Below are positions 1 through 8,401 of a stretch of DNA of 20,951 nt, piece by piece. Where the stretch lies: NCBI GenBank assembly GCA_035315065.1, contig DATFYM010000093.1, positions 1 through 20,951 of the forward strand, in the 5' to 3' direction. Position 1 is the stretch's first letter, and each line of letters starts with the position of its first letter. The DNA comes from DATFYM01 sp035315065. Its GTDB lineage: Bacteria; Acidobacteriota; Terriglobia; UBA7540. A program made the translations under genes and the position numbers. Below the pieces are notes generated by a model that did not search any database, had not been told where the DNA came from, and worked only from the letters and a program-made list of their open reading frames with translations.

Positions 1-1041
1 GATGCCTACCAGTCCGGCGATATGCACGACTGGAGCGTCTGGCACGGCAGAGTGCCCTTCAGTGAATACGAGAAGCACTTCCCGCGCTTCATGACCGAGT
101 ACGGGTTCCAGTCATTTCCGGAGATGCGCACGGTGGAGGCATTCACCGTTCCCGAGGATCGCACCAGCATCTTTACCCCGGTGATGTTGGCGCATCAGAA
201 GAACAACGCGGGTAATTCCATCATCCACGACTACATGCTTCGGTACTATTCGGAGCCCAAGGATTTTGCCTCTTTCCTCTACGCGAGCCAGGTGCTGCAG
301 GCGGAAGGAATCAAGATTGGAGCCGAACACCTGCGGCGCGACCGGCCGCGCACCATGGGCTCGATCTTCTGGCAGCTTAATGACTGCTGGCCGGTGGCAT
401 CGTGGTCGAGTCTCGACTACTACGGCCGCTGGAAAGCACTCCAATATTATGCGCGGCGCTTCTACAATGATCTCCTGGTTTCGCCCCACGAGGAGAACGG
501 CAGCATCGCCGTCTACGTGGTCTCGGATCGCACCACGCCAACTTCGGCCAACCTTCGCTTGCGCTTGATGAACTTTGACGGCACCATATTGCGTGAGGAA
601 TCGCGGGTGGTTGAAGTCCCCCCGCTTTCCAGCCAGGTCGATTTGCGCTGGCCGAAAGCGGAGCTGCCAAAGACGTTCGATCCGGCCGGGGCTTTTCTGG
701 CGGCGGATTTGACGGTGGGCGGGCAACCAGTCTCCAGCAACCTGTTGTTCTTCGCCGCGCCCAAGGAATTGAGGCTGCCGGCCGCTCCCATCTCCAGCAG
801 CCTGGAGCGCGTGGGAGACTCCTATCGCCTGCGGCTGGTCTGCCCGGATCTGGCTCGAAGTGTCAGTATTTCCTTCACCGGCAGCGAAGCAGAACTCTCC
901 GACGACTACTTCGATCTCCTGCCGGGCCGCAGTGTCGAGGTTGCTGTCAAGAGCCCGGAGTCCCAAGAGAAACTGCGCGCCGGACTGAAAATCGTATCGC
1001 TTGTTGACGCCTTTCAATCGGCAGCGCCCGGGCATCCGTAA
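1..1041 (+). CDS. Beta-mannosidase (GH2 family), 3' part only
   Basis: The reading frame is open from base 1, so the gene begins left of the window and only about 346 C-terminal residues are present. GH2 beta-mannosidases remove terminal beta-linked mannose from oligosaccharides. The segment TEYGFQSFPE matches the family's nucleophile strand; the candidate nucleophile Glu is the GAG codon at 97-99. Further on, GSIFWQLNDCWPVASWSS and YYGRWKALQYYARRFY are conserved beta-mannosidase motifs that close the TIM barrel. The remainder, about 190 residues, is beta-rich and fits the C-terminal Ig-like domains. The stop is TAA at 1039-1041. The next gene, also a glycosidase, lies about 270 bp downstream on the same strand, so the two may belong to one glycan-use locus. 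The export signal, if any, is outside the window. The family call is firm; the exact substrate is inferred. Confidence 0.9.
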   Translation, partial: DAYQSGDMHDWSVWHGRVPFSEYEKHFPRFMTEYGFQSFPEMRTVEAFTVPEDRTSIFTPVMLAHQKNNAGNSIIHDYMLRYYSEPKDFASFLYASQVLQAEGIKIGAEHLRRDRPRTMGSIFWQLNDCWPVASWSSLDYYGRWKALQYYARRFYNDLLVSPHEENGSIAVYVVSDRTTPTSANLRLRLMNFDGTILREESRVVEVPPLSSQVDLRWPKAELPKTFDPAGAFLAADLTVGGQPVSSNLLFFAAPKELRLPAAPISSSLERVGDSYRLRLVCPDLARSVSISFTGSEAELSDDYFDLLPGRSVEVAVKSPESQEKLRAGLKIVSLVDAFQSAAPGHP

Positions 1042-1070
1042 GCGCCGCGTCCTATCGACCGTTACTATCG

Positions 1071-1100
1071 CCGTAGGGGCGGTCGCTGTAGGGGCGATCA
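1071..1100. repeat. Short tandem duplication of a gtaggggcg unit
   Basis: Two 15-bp units, each containing gtaggggcg, stand head to tail about 30 bp after the mannosidase stop and just before the cacagag inverted repeat. They lie outside any credible gene. No function is apparent. Confidence 0.5.
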
Positions 1101-1128
1101 TAGTGGTCGAAGGTGTGAAACAGTAAAC

Positions 1129-1229
1129 CACAGAGGCACGGACGCACAGAGAAGAGAACGAGGGTCACATGAAGACGTCTTTTGCTTCCCGACGTTTGCC
1201 ATTCTTCTCTGTGCCTCAGCGTCTCTGTG
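1129..1229. repeat. Imperfect inverted repeat, cacagag family
   Basis: The left arm at 1129-1154 and the right arm at 1204-1229 are each 26 nt and pair at 22 of 26 positions. The outer 7 and inner 10 bases match perfectly. A 49-nt loop separates them. It sits in the 267-bp gap between the mannosidase and GH30 genes and could act as a transcript hairpin. It resembles a dispersed intergenic repeat rather than a protein-bound operator. Confidence 0.7.
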
Positions 1230-1295
1230 CTGGAAGCTCCCTGGCAATTATTTCAAAGCTCCGTTGCCCAGGGCAGGCACAAGGCCTGCCCTTCT

Positions 1296-1303
1296 GGAAG
1301 GAG
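1296..1303 (+). promoter_or_regulatory. Ribosome binding site that fixes the GH30 start
   Basis: GGAAGGAG lies 5 nt before the GTG at 1309. It selects that GTG over the TTG at 1264, whose extra 15 residues would be encoded by the Shine-Dalgarno region itself and would displace the Tat signal from the N-terminus. Confidence 0.8.
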
Positions 1304-1308
1304 TCCAA

Positions 1309-2745
1309 GTGCATCAATCACAAACGCGGCGTGACTTCTTGAAAACGGCTACGGCCGGAGCCATTGCTGGTGTCAGCGCTTCACCATCCACAAGTCTCAG
1401 CGGCTTCGCGGAAGAGAGTCCTTCCGGAAGCATCGAGGTTCGGGTGACCGACGCCAACCAGAAGTTCGCCCCCGCGGAATCTCTCCATTGGCGGTCCGAA
1501 GCGGCCACAGGTCCCGACATCATCGTGCTCGATCCAAACCGGAAGTTCCAGGAGCATCTGGGCATCGGTGGCGCGTTCACCGACGCGGCCTGTTACATGT
1601 TTCATCAGTTGGCACCTGCGCGCCGCGAAGAGCTGTTTCATGAGATGTTCCACCCATCGGAGATGGGCCTGGGCGCCGGACGGATCTGCATCGGATCAAG
1701 CGATTACTCGTCGCAGGTCTACAGCTACGACGAAGGCGCTGTCGACCCCGAACTCAAGCGGTTCTCCATCGAGCATGACCGTTCCTATATCCTGCCGGTC
1801 CTGGCGCAGGCACGGAGCGTGAACCCAGGCCTGTTCCTGCTCGCGTCGCCCTGGAGCCCTCCGGGATGGATGAAGCCCAACGGATCGATGCTGGGCGGAT
1901 GCATGCACCAGTCCTCAATGCCGGCGTACGCCCTCTACTTTCTCAAATTCCTTCAGGCCTACGACGCGGCGGGGGTCCACATCAATGCCGTCACTTCCCA
2001 GAACGAGGTCGACACCGAGCAGGACGGCAAAATGCCTGCTTGCGCTTGGCCACAGGAATACGAGATCGGCTTCGTTGCCGAGCACCTGGGCCCGCTGTTG
2101 CGGCGTCACGAAATGCTGACGAAGATTTGGATCCTCGACCACAATTACAATCTCTGGGGGCGCGCCATCTGTTGTCTGGACGACCCGGGTGTTAAGGAAT
2201 ACTCCAACGCCGTCGCTTGGCACGGCTACGTGGGTGCGCCGGAGATGGTGGATCGGGTGCACGAGGCCCACCCCGACGCCGAAATGTTCTGGACGGAAGG
2301 CGGGCCGGACATCACCTCCAAGACCTACCTCGTGGACTGGAGCGATTGGGGCAAGACGTTCACGGGCGTTCTCCGCCATTGGTGCCGCTCCATCATTGGC
2401 TGGAATCTGGCTCTGGACGAACACGGGCGCCCGAACATCGGCCCCTTTAGCTGTGGCGGGACGGTGACCATCCACGCGAAGAGTCTGGAGATCACGCGCA
2501 GCGGACATTTCTGGGCGATGAACCATTTCTCGCGCTCCATTCGGCGCGGAGCGCGTCGCTTCGATTCGCAGGGCGGCCCGGCGGACGTCTCTCACGTCGC
2601 CTTCGAACACGCCGACAGCCGGCGGGTATTGGTGATTACCAACCCCGGTCCGGCGCGTAACGTTCGTGTCGCCCTGGGGACGGGGAATGCTGTCGTGGAT
2701 GTCGCATTATCGGTCGACTCCCTGACTACGTTGACGTGGCGTTAA
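1309..2745 (+). CDS. Tat-exported glycoside hydrolase family 30 enzyme
   Basis: This 478-residue protein is read from a GTG with a strong ribosome binding site. Residues 6-12, TRRDFLK, are a textbook twin-arginine motif followed by an Ala/Gly-rich stretch, so the enzyme should leave the cytoplasm folded. The core is a GH30 TIM barrel (glucosylceramidase, beta-1,6-glucanase, xylanase or fucosidase-like activities). GIGGAFTDAA is near the start of the barrel and SPWSPPGWMK in the middle. The likely acid/base is Glu233 in SQNEVD, where most relatives have NEP, and the likely nucleophile is Glu330 in MFWTEGG. A beta-sandwich segment ends the chain. The DUF1080 gene follows after 63 bp on the same strand. 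The family is clear; the substrate cannot be read from sequence. Confidence 0.9.
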   Translation: MHQSQTRRDFLKTATAGAIAGVSASPSTSLSGFAEESPSGSIEVRVTDANQKFAPAESLHWRSEAATGPDIIVLDPNRKFQEHLGIGGAFTDAACYMFHQLAPARREELFHEMFHPSEMGLGAGRICIGSSDYSSQVYSYDEGAVDPELKRFSIEHDRSYILPVLAQARSVNPGLFLLASPWSPPGWMKPNGSMLGGCMHQSSMPAYALYFLKFLQAYDAAGVHINAVTSQNEVDTEQDGKMPACAWPQEYEIGFVAEHLGPLLRRHEMLTKIWILDHNYNLWGRAICCLDDPGVKEYSNAVAWHGYVGAPEMVDRVHEAHPDAEMFWTEGGPDITSKTYLVDWSDWGKTFTGVLRHWCRSIIGWNLALDEHGRPNIGPFSCGGTVTIHAKSLEITRSGHFWAMNHFSRSIRRGARRFDSQGGPADVSHVAFEHADSRRVLVITNPGPARNVRVALGTGNAVVDVALSVDSLTTLTWR

Positions 2746-2808
2746 GCAGCCGACTCGTGCTCCAACAGTTCGACGTCGGCACAAAATGCAACGAATGGAG
2801 GTAAGTAC

Positions 2809-3498
2809 ATGCTGAGACGACTGACCGTTTGCTCCTGTCTTTTGGCTTTGTTGTTATCCGCGGCCTCGTTCGCCGCCGCCGACCAGAACGCGTGCCAGGG
2901 CGACCCCAACCACTGGACACAACTCTTCAACGGCAAGGATCTGACCGGCTGGAAACACGTGGGTCCTGGCCACATGACGGTGGAGGACGGGTTGATCCAT
3001 ACGCATGGCGGAATGGGCCTGCTCTATTGGACCGGCGGCAAGATCGGGGATTGCACCATTCACGTCGTCTACCGGATGCGCGACGAGAACGATAACTCCG
3101 GCGTGTTCGTTCGTATTCCCCTGGAACCCCGAGAGGAGTGGATGCCGGTGCACTACGGGTACGAAGTGCAGATCGACAACCACCCCGAGCGTGGGAACGA
3201 AGACGAGTACCACTCCACGGGCATGCTGTACTCCCTGACCAAGCCCCTGGCCCTGGCCTGGAAGCCGGGCCCGGAGTGGAATACCATGGACATTACCCTG
3301 GACGGCCCGCGCACCGTCGTGGTACTGAACGGAGTGAAGGTGACCGATTACAAAGAGGGCGACCCGGTGCCGGCGCGGAAATTCGACTTCGAACCCCAGC
3401 GCGGGCTGCGGCCGAATCTCGGCTACATCGGGCTGCAAAACCACAGCGACAACGACATCGTGTTTTTCAAGGAAGTTGCGATCAAGCCGTTGAAGTAA
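2809..3498 (+). CDS. Secreted DUF1080 / 3-keto-disaccharide hydrolase-fold protein
   Basis: This 229-residue protein has an N-terminal signal peptide (MLRRLT followed by a Leu/Ala-rich core, probable cleavage after residue 24-25) and one DUF1080 domain filling the rest. Marks of the family are the opening LFNGKDLTGWK, the following GLIHTHGG, and the concanavalin-like beta-sandwich strands including NDNSGVFVRIP, YEVQIDN and GYIGLQNHSD. DUF1080 is now named for hydrolysis of 3-keto-disaccharides. The domain is very common in Acidobacteriota, Planctomycetota and Bacteroidota. GGAGGT at 2797-2802 precedes the ATG by 6 nt. The gene lies 63 bp after the GH30 gene and 55 bp before a Gfo/Idh/MocA oxidoreductase, the enzyme type expected to supply a 3-keto sugar. 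The family is confident; the hydrolase activity is inferred. Confidence 0.87.
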   Translation: MLRRLTVCSCLLALLLSAASFAAADQNACQGDPNHWTQLFNGKDLTGWKHVGPGHMTVEDGLIHTHGGMGLLYWTGGKIGDCTIHVVYRMRDENDNSGVFVRIPLEPREEWMPVHYGYEVQIDNHPERGNEDEYHSTGMLYSLTKPLALAWKPGPEWNTMDITLDGPRTVVVLNGVKVTDYKEGDPVPARKFDFEPQRGLRPNLGYIGLQNHSDNDIVFFKEVAIKPLK

Positions 3499-3553
3499 GC
3501 GCAGCCGGGCGACAATTTGACTTGGTCCGGCTCCACTCCAGGAGGTCGTTATT

Positions 3554-4906
3554 ATGAAAATGAAACCTTCGCGTCGTCAATTCTTGCAAACCAGCGCTGC
3601 CGGGGCCGGCGGCATGCTTGCGGCCAGAACCATCATGCTTGACGCTTCGGCGCCGGCAGCCACGCCCAAGCCGGGGCCGGCCAGCGATCGCGTGCGCTTC
3701 GGCATGATCGGTATCGGTATGCAAGGTTCCGGCCTGCTCCCGAGCGCTATCAGCCTTCCGGGGATCGAGTGTGTTGCGGCCGCTGACCTGTACGACGGGC
3801 GCCACACGCTGGCCAGGGAGCTCACCGGCAACCCCAACCTGCCCACGACGCGCCGTTACCAGGAACTGCTCGACCGCAAGGACATCGACTGTATCGTGGC
3901 GGCGGTACCCGATCATTGGCACAAGAGAGTGGTGGTGGATGCCTGTAACGCCGGCAAAGACATCTACTGCGAGAAACCGATGTCGCACACCCCTGCCCAA
4001 GGGTTTGAGATGATGGAAGCGGCGCGAACGAACGGCCGCATTGTGCAGATCGGCTCGCAGCGGGTCAGCTCGGTGCTCTGCGCGAAGGCCCGCGAGCTTT
4101 ACCACAGCGGCGCCATCGGCGAAGTGGAGATGGTCGAGCTCAGCTTGGGGCGCAACGATCCCACCGGTGCCTGGGAGTATCCGCCGCCCTTCGATCTTTC
4201 CCCCGAAAACCTGGACTGGGACACCTGGCTGAACGACGCACCCAAGATTCCTTTCGATAAGTATCGGTTCGCGCGTTGGCGCTGCTGGAAAGAGTACGGC
4301 ACCGGAGTGGGCGGCGACCTGATGGTCCACCTGATCAGCGGTATGCTGTTCACGCTCGGGTGGAACGAGCCGCCCCGTTCGGCTTCGGCCCTGGGCGGCA
4401 TCTTTCGCTGGCAGGACGGCCGCAATATGCCGGACCTGCACGCGGTGCTGTTCGACTACCACGGGATCCCGGTCTACGTCCGCCTGGGACTGGGGACGGA
4501 GACCCCTGAATTGGCTCGCTTCATGGGTCCGAAAGGCATTCTCGACGCGGGCGAGTTTGAACTCCGTCACTCGCCGCAAAACGGCGTGGATACCGCGCCC
4601 AGCTATTACTCGGGCGGGTTCCCGCAGAAGATGCGCGACGAATACACCAGGCAGTGGCACGCCGAGCATGATCCGAAGCCCGGCCATGAACCGCTCATGA
4701 ACGACATCGTCTATCGCGGCAACGATTGGGACGACGTGAGGCCACACCTGTGGAATTTCTTCCAGGCGGTGAGGACGCGGAACCCGGTGGCAGAGGACGC
4801 GGTCTTCGGCAACCATGCCGCCATCGCCTGCCACATGGCGAATGAGTCCTACTTCCGGAAGAAGCCGGTATACTGGAGCGCAACATCCGGCAGTATCGAG
4901 ACCTAA
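3554..4906 (+). CDS. Tat-exported Gfo/Idh/MocA family oxidoreductase
   Basis: This 450-residue NAD(P)-dependent sugar dehydrogenase begins with a twin-arginine signal (SRRQFLQ at residues 6-12, then an Ala/Gly-rich stretch). The Rossmann nucleotide-binding loop GIGMQGSG is at residues 53-60. The family's catalytic-lysine motif EKP is at residues 140-142, in YCEKPMSHT. The C-terminal half is the alpha/beta substrate domain, with GTGVGGDLMVHL in it. GGAGGT at 3541-3546 sits 7 nt before the ATG. Exported Gfo/Idh proteins of this type probably carry a tightly bound cofactor through Tat. Position after GH30 and DUF1080 genes suggests action on glycan fragments outside the cytoplasm, possibly C3 oxidation. 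The substrate and the C3 chemistry are inferred. Confidence 0.92.
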   Translation: MKMKPSRRQFLQTSAAGAGGMLAARTIMLDASAPAATPKPGPASDRVRFGMIGIGMQGSGLLPSAISLPGIECVAAADLYDGRHTLARELTGNPNLPTTRRYQELLDRKDIDCIVAAVPDHWHKRVVVDACNAGKDIYCEKPMSHTPAQGFEMMEAARTNGRIVQIGSQRVSSVLCAKARELYHSGAIGEVEMVELSLGRNDPTGAWEYPPPFDLSPENLDWDTWLNDAPKIPFDKYRFARWRCWKEYGTGVGGDLMVHLISGMLFTLGWNEPPRSASALGGIFRWQDGRNMPDLHAVLFDYHGIPVYVRLGLGTETPELARFMGPKGILDAGEFELRHSPQNGVDTAPSYYSGGFPQKMRDEYTRQWHAEHDPKPGHEPLMNDIVYRGNDWDDVRPHLWNFFQAVRTRNPVAEDAVFGNHAAIACHMANESYFRKKPVYWSATSGSIET

Positions 4907-5053
4907 GCATCGCCGAAAGTGAATAGCGTCCACGCTCCGGTCAGTTAAACCAGCGACTTCCTTGAAGACGACGCTGTCAGGACGGGGCGCCGCGTTGCGC
5001 GTTCGGCTTCGCGAGACCTGATCAGCCCGGGTCAGCGTGAAGAGGAGCATCTC

Positions 5054-6100
5054 ATGCAGGACAAAAATAATCGGCGGATCGTTCTGGCGGCGCGCCCCCA
5101 AGGCGAGCCCCGCGACGAGGACTTCCGGCTGGAGGCCGTGGACCTCCCCCAGCCCGGCGAAGAGCAAGTGTTGTTACGCACCATCTACCTGTCGCTTGAC
5201 CCCTACATGCGCGGCCGCATGAATGCAGGGCCTTCCTACGCGCCGCCGGTTGAGATCGGACTGGTGATGGAAGGCGGAACCGTCAGCGCGGTGGTGGAAT
5301 CACGATCGCCCGCTTTCGTGCCCGGAGACATCGTTGTCGGCTACACGGGGTGGCAAGAATATGCGGTGGTGGCCGCAAAATCCCTGCAAAAACTCGATCC
5401 GGCCCGCGCGCCGGTCTCAACGGCTTTGGGCGTGCTGGGGATGCCTGGCTTGACCGCCTATACCGGCCTGCTGAACATCGGTCAGCCGAAGCCGGGTGAG
5501 ACCGTCGTGGTGGCGGCGGCGTCGGGAGCAGTGGGCTCGGTGGTGGGTCAGATCGCTAAGATCAAAGGATGCCGCGCTGTGGGCATCGCGGGGGGAAAGC
5601 CGAAATGCGATTTCGTGGTGGACGAACTTGGCTTTGATGCTTGTGTCGACCACCATAACGCGCCGTTCCCGCAGGATCTCAAAGCAGCATGTCCTAATGG
5701 CGTGGATGTGTACTTCGAGAACGTCGGCGGCCGGGTTTTGAACGCTGTCCTCCCGCTGATGAATCCGTTTGGTCGGGTGCCGGTGTGCGGCTTGATCGCG
5801 CAGTACAACGCAACCGGGCTCGCGCCGGGAATCGATCGCGTTCCGGCGTTCATGGGCGCGATTCTGGTGAAGCGGCTGACATTCCGGGGCTTCATCGTGA
5901 GCGATTTCGCCGCGCAAAAGGGCGATTTCGAGAGGGAGATGATCGAATGGCTGCGTGCGGGCAAAGTAAAGTACCGCGAGGACGTGGTAGATGGTCTTGA
6001 AAACGCCGTAGCCGCTTTCCAGGGATTGCTTCATGGCCGGAATTTCGGCAAACTGCTGGTCCGATTAGCCCCGGACCCCACCAGAGGCCGATCAAGCTAG
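5054..6100 (+). CDS. NADP-dependent medium-chain reductase, CurA / leukotriene B4 dehydrogenase-like
   Basis: This 348-residue protein belongs to the zinc-independent medium-chain dehydrogenase/reductase group that reduces C=C bonds of enones (prostaglandin reductase, curcumin reductase and relatives). Evidence includes the early LSLDPYMRGRM motif, GMPGLTAYTGLL at the start of the cofactor domain, and the NADP-binding loop AAASGAVGSVVGQIAK. FENVGG and a closing GRNFGKLLVRL are also typical of CurA/YncB-like proteins. No zinc ligands are visible. GAAGAGGAG upstream of the ATG is a good ribosome binding site. It follows the oxidoreductase gene by 147 bp without an obvious terminator, so read-through is possible, but its chemistry gives no clear link to glycan use. 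Cytoplasmic. Confidence 0.9.
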   Translation: MQDKNNRRIVLAARPQGEPRDEDFRLEAVDLPQPGEEQVLLRTIYLSLDPYMRGRMNAGPSYAPPVEIGLVMEGGTVSAVVESRSPAFVPGDIVVGYTGWQEYAVVAAKSLQKLDPARAPVSTALGVLGMPGLTAYTGLLNIGQPKPGETVVVAAASGAVGSVVGQIAKIKGCRAVGIAGGKPKCDFVVDELGFDACVDHHNAPFPQDLKAACPNGVDVYFENVGGRVLNAVLPLMNPFGRVPVCGLIAQYNATGLAPGIDRVPAFMGAILVKRLTFRGFIVSDFAAQKGDFEREMIEWLRAGKVKYREDVVDGLENAVAAFQGLLHGRNFGKLLVRLAPDPTRGRSS

Positions 6101-6163
6101 GTCCGGTGCCCAGTATTGTAACCGATGTGCCGAACCCTCACTCGTCCAAACGTGTTGCCTAAC

Positions 6164-6180
6164 GGGAACGTCACGTTTCC
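6164..6180. promoter_or_regulatory. 17-bp imperfect palindrome, candidate operator
   Basis: GG-N-AACGT-N-ACGTT-N-CC is symmetric apart from the N positions. It lies in the 186-bp gap before the kinase gene, about 60 bp upstream of a candidate -35 box. A dimeric regulator could bind it, but there is no second copy in the window to support this. Confidence 0.3.
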
Positions 6181-6238
6181 TGCGCCTTCGGTATGGGACG
6201 ACATGATCCCTGTGGCCAAGCTTGCCCGAGTCCCGGAG

Positions 6239-6267
6239 TTGACGCAGTTCCTTCCACGACGTAACAT
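6239..6267 (+). promoter_or_regulatory. Candidate sigma-70 promoter for the kinase-propeller gene
   Basis: TTGACG at 6239-6244 and TAACAT at 6262-6267 are separated by exactly 17 nt, matching 5/6 and 4/6 of the consensus boxes. Transcription would begin near 6274, giving a very short leader that still contains the GAGGAG ribosome binding site at 6276-6281. Confidence 0.4.
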
Positions 6268-6286
6268 TTGATCCCGAGGAGCAACG

Positions 6287-8401
6287 GTGATCGGCGAATT
6301 GCTGGGCCACTACCGCATCGTCTCGAAGATTGGGCAAGGAGGCATGGGTGTTGTCTACCGCGCCCACGACGAGGTTTTGGAGCGGGACGTTGCCTTGAAG
6401 GTGGTTCGCGAAGGTACCTTGGTCGAGAAGTCATCTCGAGAACACCTCCTGCACGAAGCCCGGGCCGCCTCTGCTCTCAGCCATCCCAACATCTGCACCA
6501 TCCATGAAGTCGGAGAGTTTGCCGGTGAGCTTTACATGGTGATGGAACTGATCGAGGGCAAAACACTCAGCGCGCTGATTGGGACCGCAGCTTTGGCCGT
6601 CGAGTCCATCTTGCGTTACGGCGCCCAGATCGCCGGCGCTCTGGCGCACGCCCACGGTCGCAACATCATACATCACGACCTGAAAAGCGCCAACATCGTT
6701 GTCACTCCGCAGGGCCTGGTGAAAGTTCTCGATTTCGGTTTGGCCAGGCGGGTGCCTAATAAGTTGGTAGCCGACCAAGCGACCGAGAGCATCGGACCTC
6801 TCGAAGGCGCCGGTGCCATTGCGGGCACTTTGTTCTACATGGCGCCCGAAGTCCTGCGCGGACAGGCCGGCGACCACCGCAGCGACCTGTGGGCGCTGGG
6901 AGTAATACTTTACGAAGCAGCCTCTGGACAGTTGCCCTTTCGGGGACGGACCAGCCTCGAACTCAGCTCCGCTATCTTGCACGAGCCGCCATCGCCTCTA
7001 CCCGATCGGATACCTCCTGGCCTCTGGGCTGTGATCCAGCGCTGCCTGGCCAAGGAACCTGCCCAGCGATACCAGCAGGCAGGGGAGGTGCAAGCGGCGC
7101 TGGAGGCGGTGCAGTCCGCATCCAAAACCGCCCCGGCGCAGCCCAGCGAGCAAAGAGGGCCCTCGACTATCGTGCATCGCGGCATCCAACACCTTCGCGT
7201 GAAAGATGGCGACGTTCTGCTGCTGGTGGGGACCACCAAGGGAGCGTTTCTGCTGCGGTCGACGGCGGACCGCAGCCGCTGGGACGTGGCTGGACCCTAT
7301 TTCCATGGGCTCGCCATCTATGCGTTGGCTTACGACGGCCGAGACGACCGGCACCGCCTATGGGCATCGACAAGCAGCTATTGGGGCACCTATCTGCGGT
7401 CGAGCGACGATTTCGGCAAAGTGTGGACCAATCCTGTCGAAGCCAACATCCGATTCCCCTCGGATTCGGGCACATCCTTGAAGAACATTTGGCAGATTTG
7501 TCTCGGCCGTCCCGACCAGCCCAACGTGCTCTATTGCGGCGTCGAGCCGGCGGCGCTGTTTGAGTCGCGCGACGCAGGAGAAACATGGTCGCTGGTTCGC
7601 GGTCTGTTCGATCATCCCCATCGCCCCCGCTGGGTGCCGGGAAACGGCGGGCTCTGCCTGCATACCATCCTTCCCGACCCCGCGCATAACGACCGGATGT
7701 CCGTTGCTATTTCGGCCGCCGGCGTTTACAGCACCGACGATGGTGGATGTACCTGGCGGGCACGGAACCGCGGCATTCGCGTTGTGCATCAGCCTGAAAA
7801 GTACCCTGAATTCGGCCAATGCGTGCACAAAATGGTGATGCACCCCGCTCGCCCGGAACGCTTCTTCCTGCAGAACCATTGGGGCTTGTACCGCTCGGAT
7901 GATGGCGCCGAAAGCTGGAAGGATATCGCCAACGGGGTGCCTTCGGACTTCGGGTTCGCGATAGTGATGCACCCCCACAACCCCGACTGCGTGTATATCC
8001 TTCCGGTCGAGTCCGACGAATTCCGCTGCACCGCCGACGGCTGTCTCCGCGTCTATCGCACCCGTAACGCCGGGGCCTCATGGGAACCACTGATGCGCGG
8101 CCTGCCGCAGAAGCGAGCGTACGAAACGATCTTGCGCGACGCCATGACGGCTGACTCGCTCGACCCGCTTGGCCTCTATTTCGGCACGCGAAGCGGACAA
8201 CTTTACGGCTCAGCCGACGAAGGCAAGACTTGGCAGAGAATTCTGGAGGGCCTGCCGGCGGTGGTGTGCGTCAAGTGCGCGGTGGTCGGCGAGCCTCGCG
8301 TCGGCCGGAAGCCGAAGGCGACTCAGGTGGCAGCGGCCCACTCCTCTGCGGCGAAACCACCCGTCGTGAAACGCAAGAAGCGGCGGGGAAAGCTGAAGTA
8401 A
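6287..8401 (+). CDS. Ser/Thr protein kinase fused to a BNR-type beta-propeller
   Basis: This 704-residue protein starts at GTG with GAGGAG at 6276-6281. Residues 9 to about 275 form a Hanks-type kinase: Gly-loop GQGGMG (16-21), Lys38, alpha-C Glu57, catalytic loop HHDLKSAN (Asp131, Asn136), DFG at 149-151 and APE at 186-188. The residue before the catalytic Asp is His, so it is a non-RD kinase. After a Pro/Ser/Ala linker (about 278-305), a propeller carries six Asp-box-like motifs, for example SSDDFGKVW, SRDAGETW, STDDGGCTW and SADEGKTW. The tail after about residue 680 is Lys/Arg-rich. No membrane segment joins the halves, so the whole protein should be cytoplasmic, unlike many acidobacterial kinases with an external sensor. 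The stop overlaps the ATG of a MoaD-like gene. Domain calls are firm; signal and substrate are unknown. Confidence 0.93.
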   Translation: MIGELLGHYRIVSKIGQGGMGVVYRAHDEVLERDVALKVVREGTLVEKSSREHLLHEARAASALSHPNICTIHEVGEFAGELYMVMELIEGKTLSALIGTAALAVESILRYGAQIAGALAHAHGRNIIHHDLKSANIVVTPQGLVKVLDFGLARRVPNKLVADQATESIGPLEGAGAIAGTLFYMAPEVLRGQAGDHRSDLWALGVILYEAASGQLPFRGRTSLELSSAILHEPPSPLPDRIPPGLWAVIQRCLAKEPAQRYQQAGEVQAALEAVQSASKTAPAQPSEQRGPSTIVHRGIQHLRVKDGDVLLLVGTTKGAFLLRSTADRSRWDVAGPYFHGLAIYALAYDGRDDRHRLWASTSSYWGTYLRSSDDFGKVWTNPVEANIRFPSDSGTSLKNIWQICLGRPDQPNVLYCGVEPAALFESRDAGETWSLVRGLFDHPHRPRWVPGNGGLCLHTILPDPAHNDRMSVAISAAGVYSTDDGGCTWRARNRGIRVVHQPEKYPEFGQCVHKMVMHPARPERFFLQNHWGLYRSDDGAESWKDIANGVPSDFGFAIVMHPHNPDCVYILPVESDEFRCTADGCLRVYRTRNAGASWEPLMRGLPQKRAYETILRDAMTADSLDPLGLYFGTRSGQLYGSADEGKTWQRILEGLPAVVCVKCAVVGEPRVGRKPKATQVAAAHSSAAKPPVVKRKKRRGKLK

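Noticed and set aside
3482..5167. 561-codon antisense ORF over the Gfo/Idh gene
   Set aside because: It mirrors the frame of a strongly supported gene, has no recognisable domain, and is expected in GC-rich DNA.
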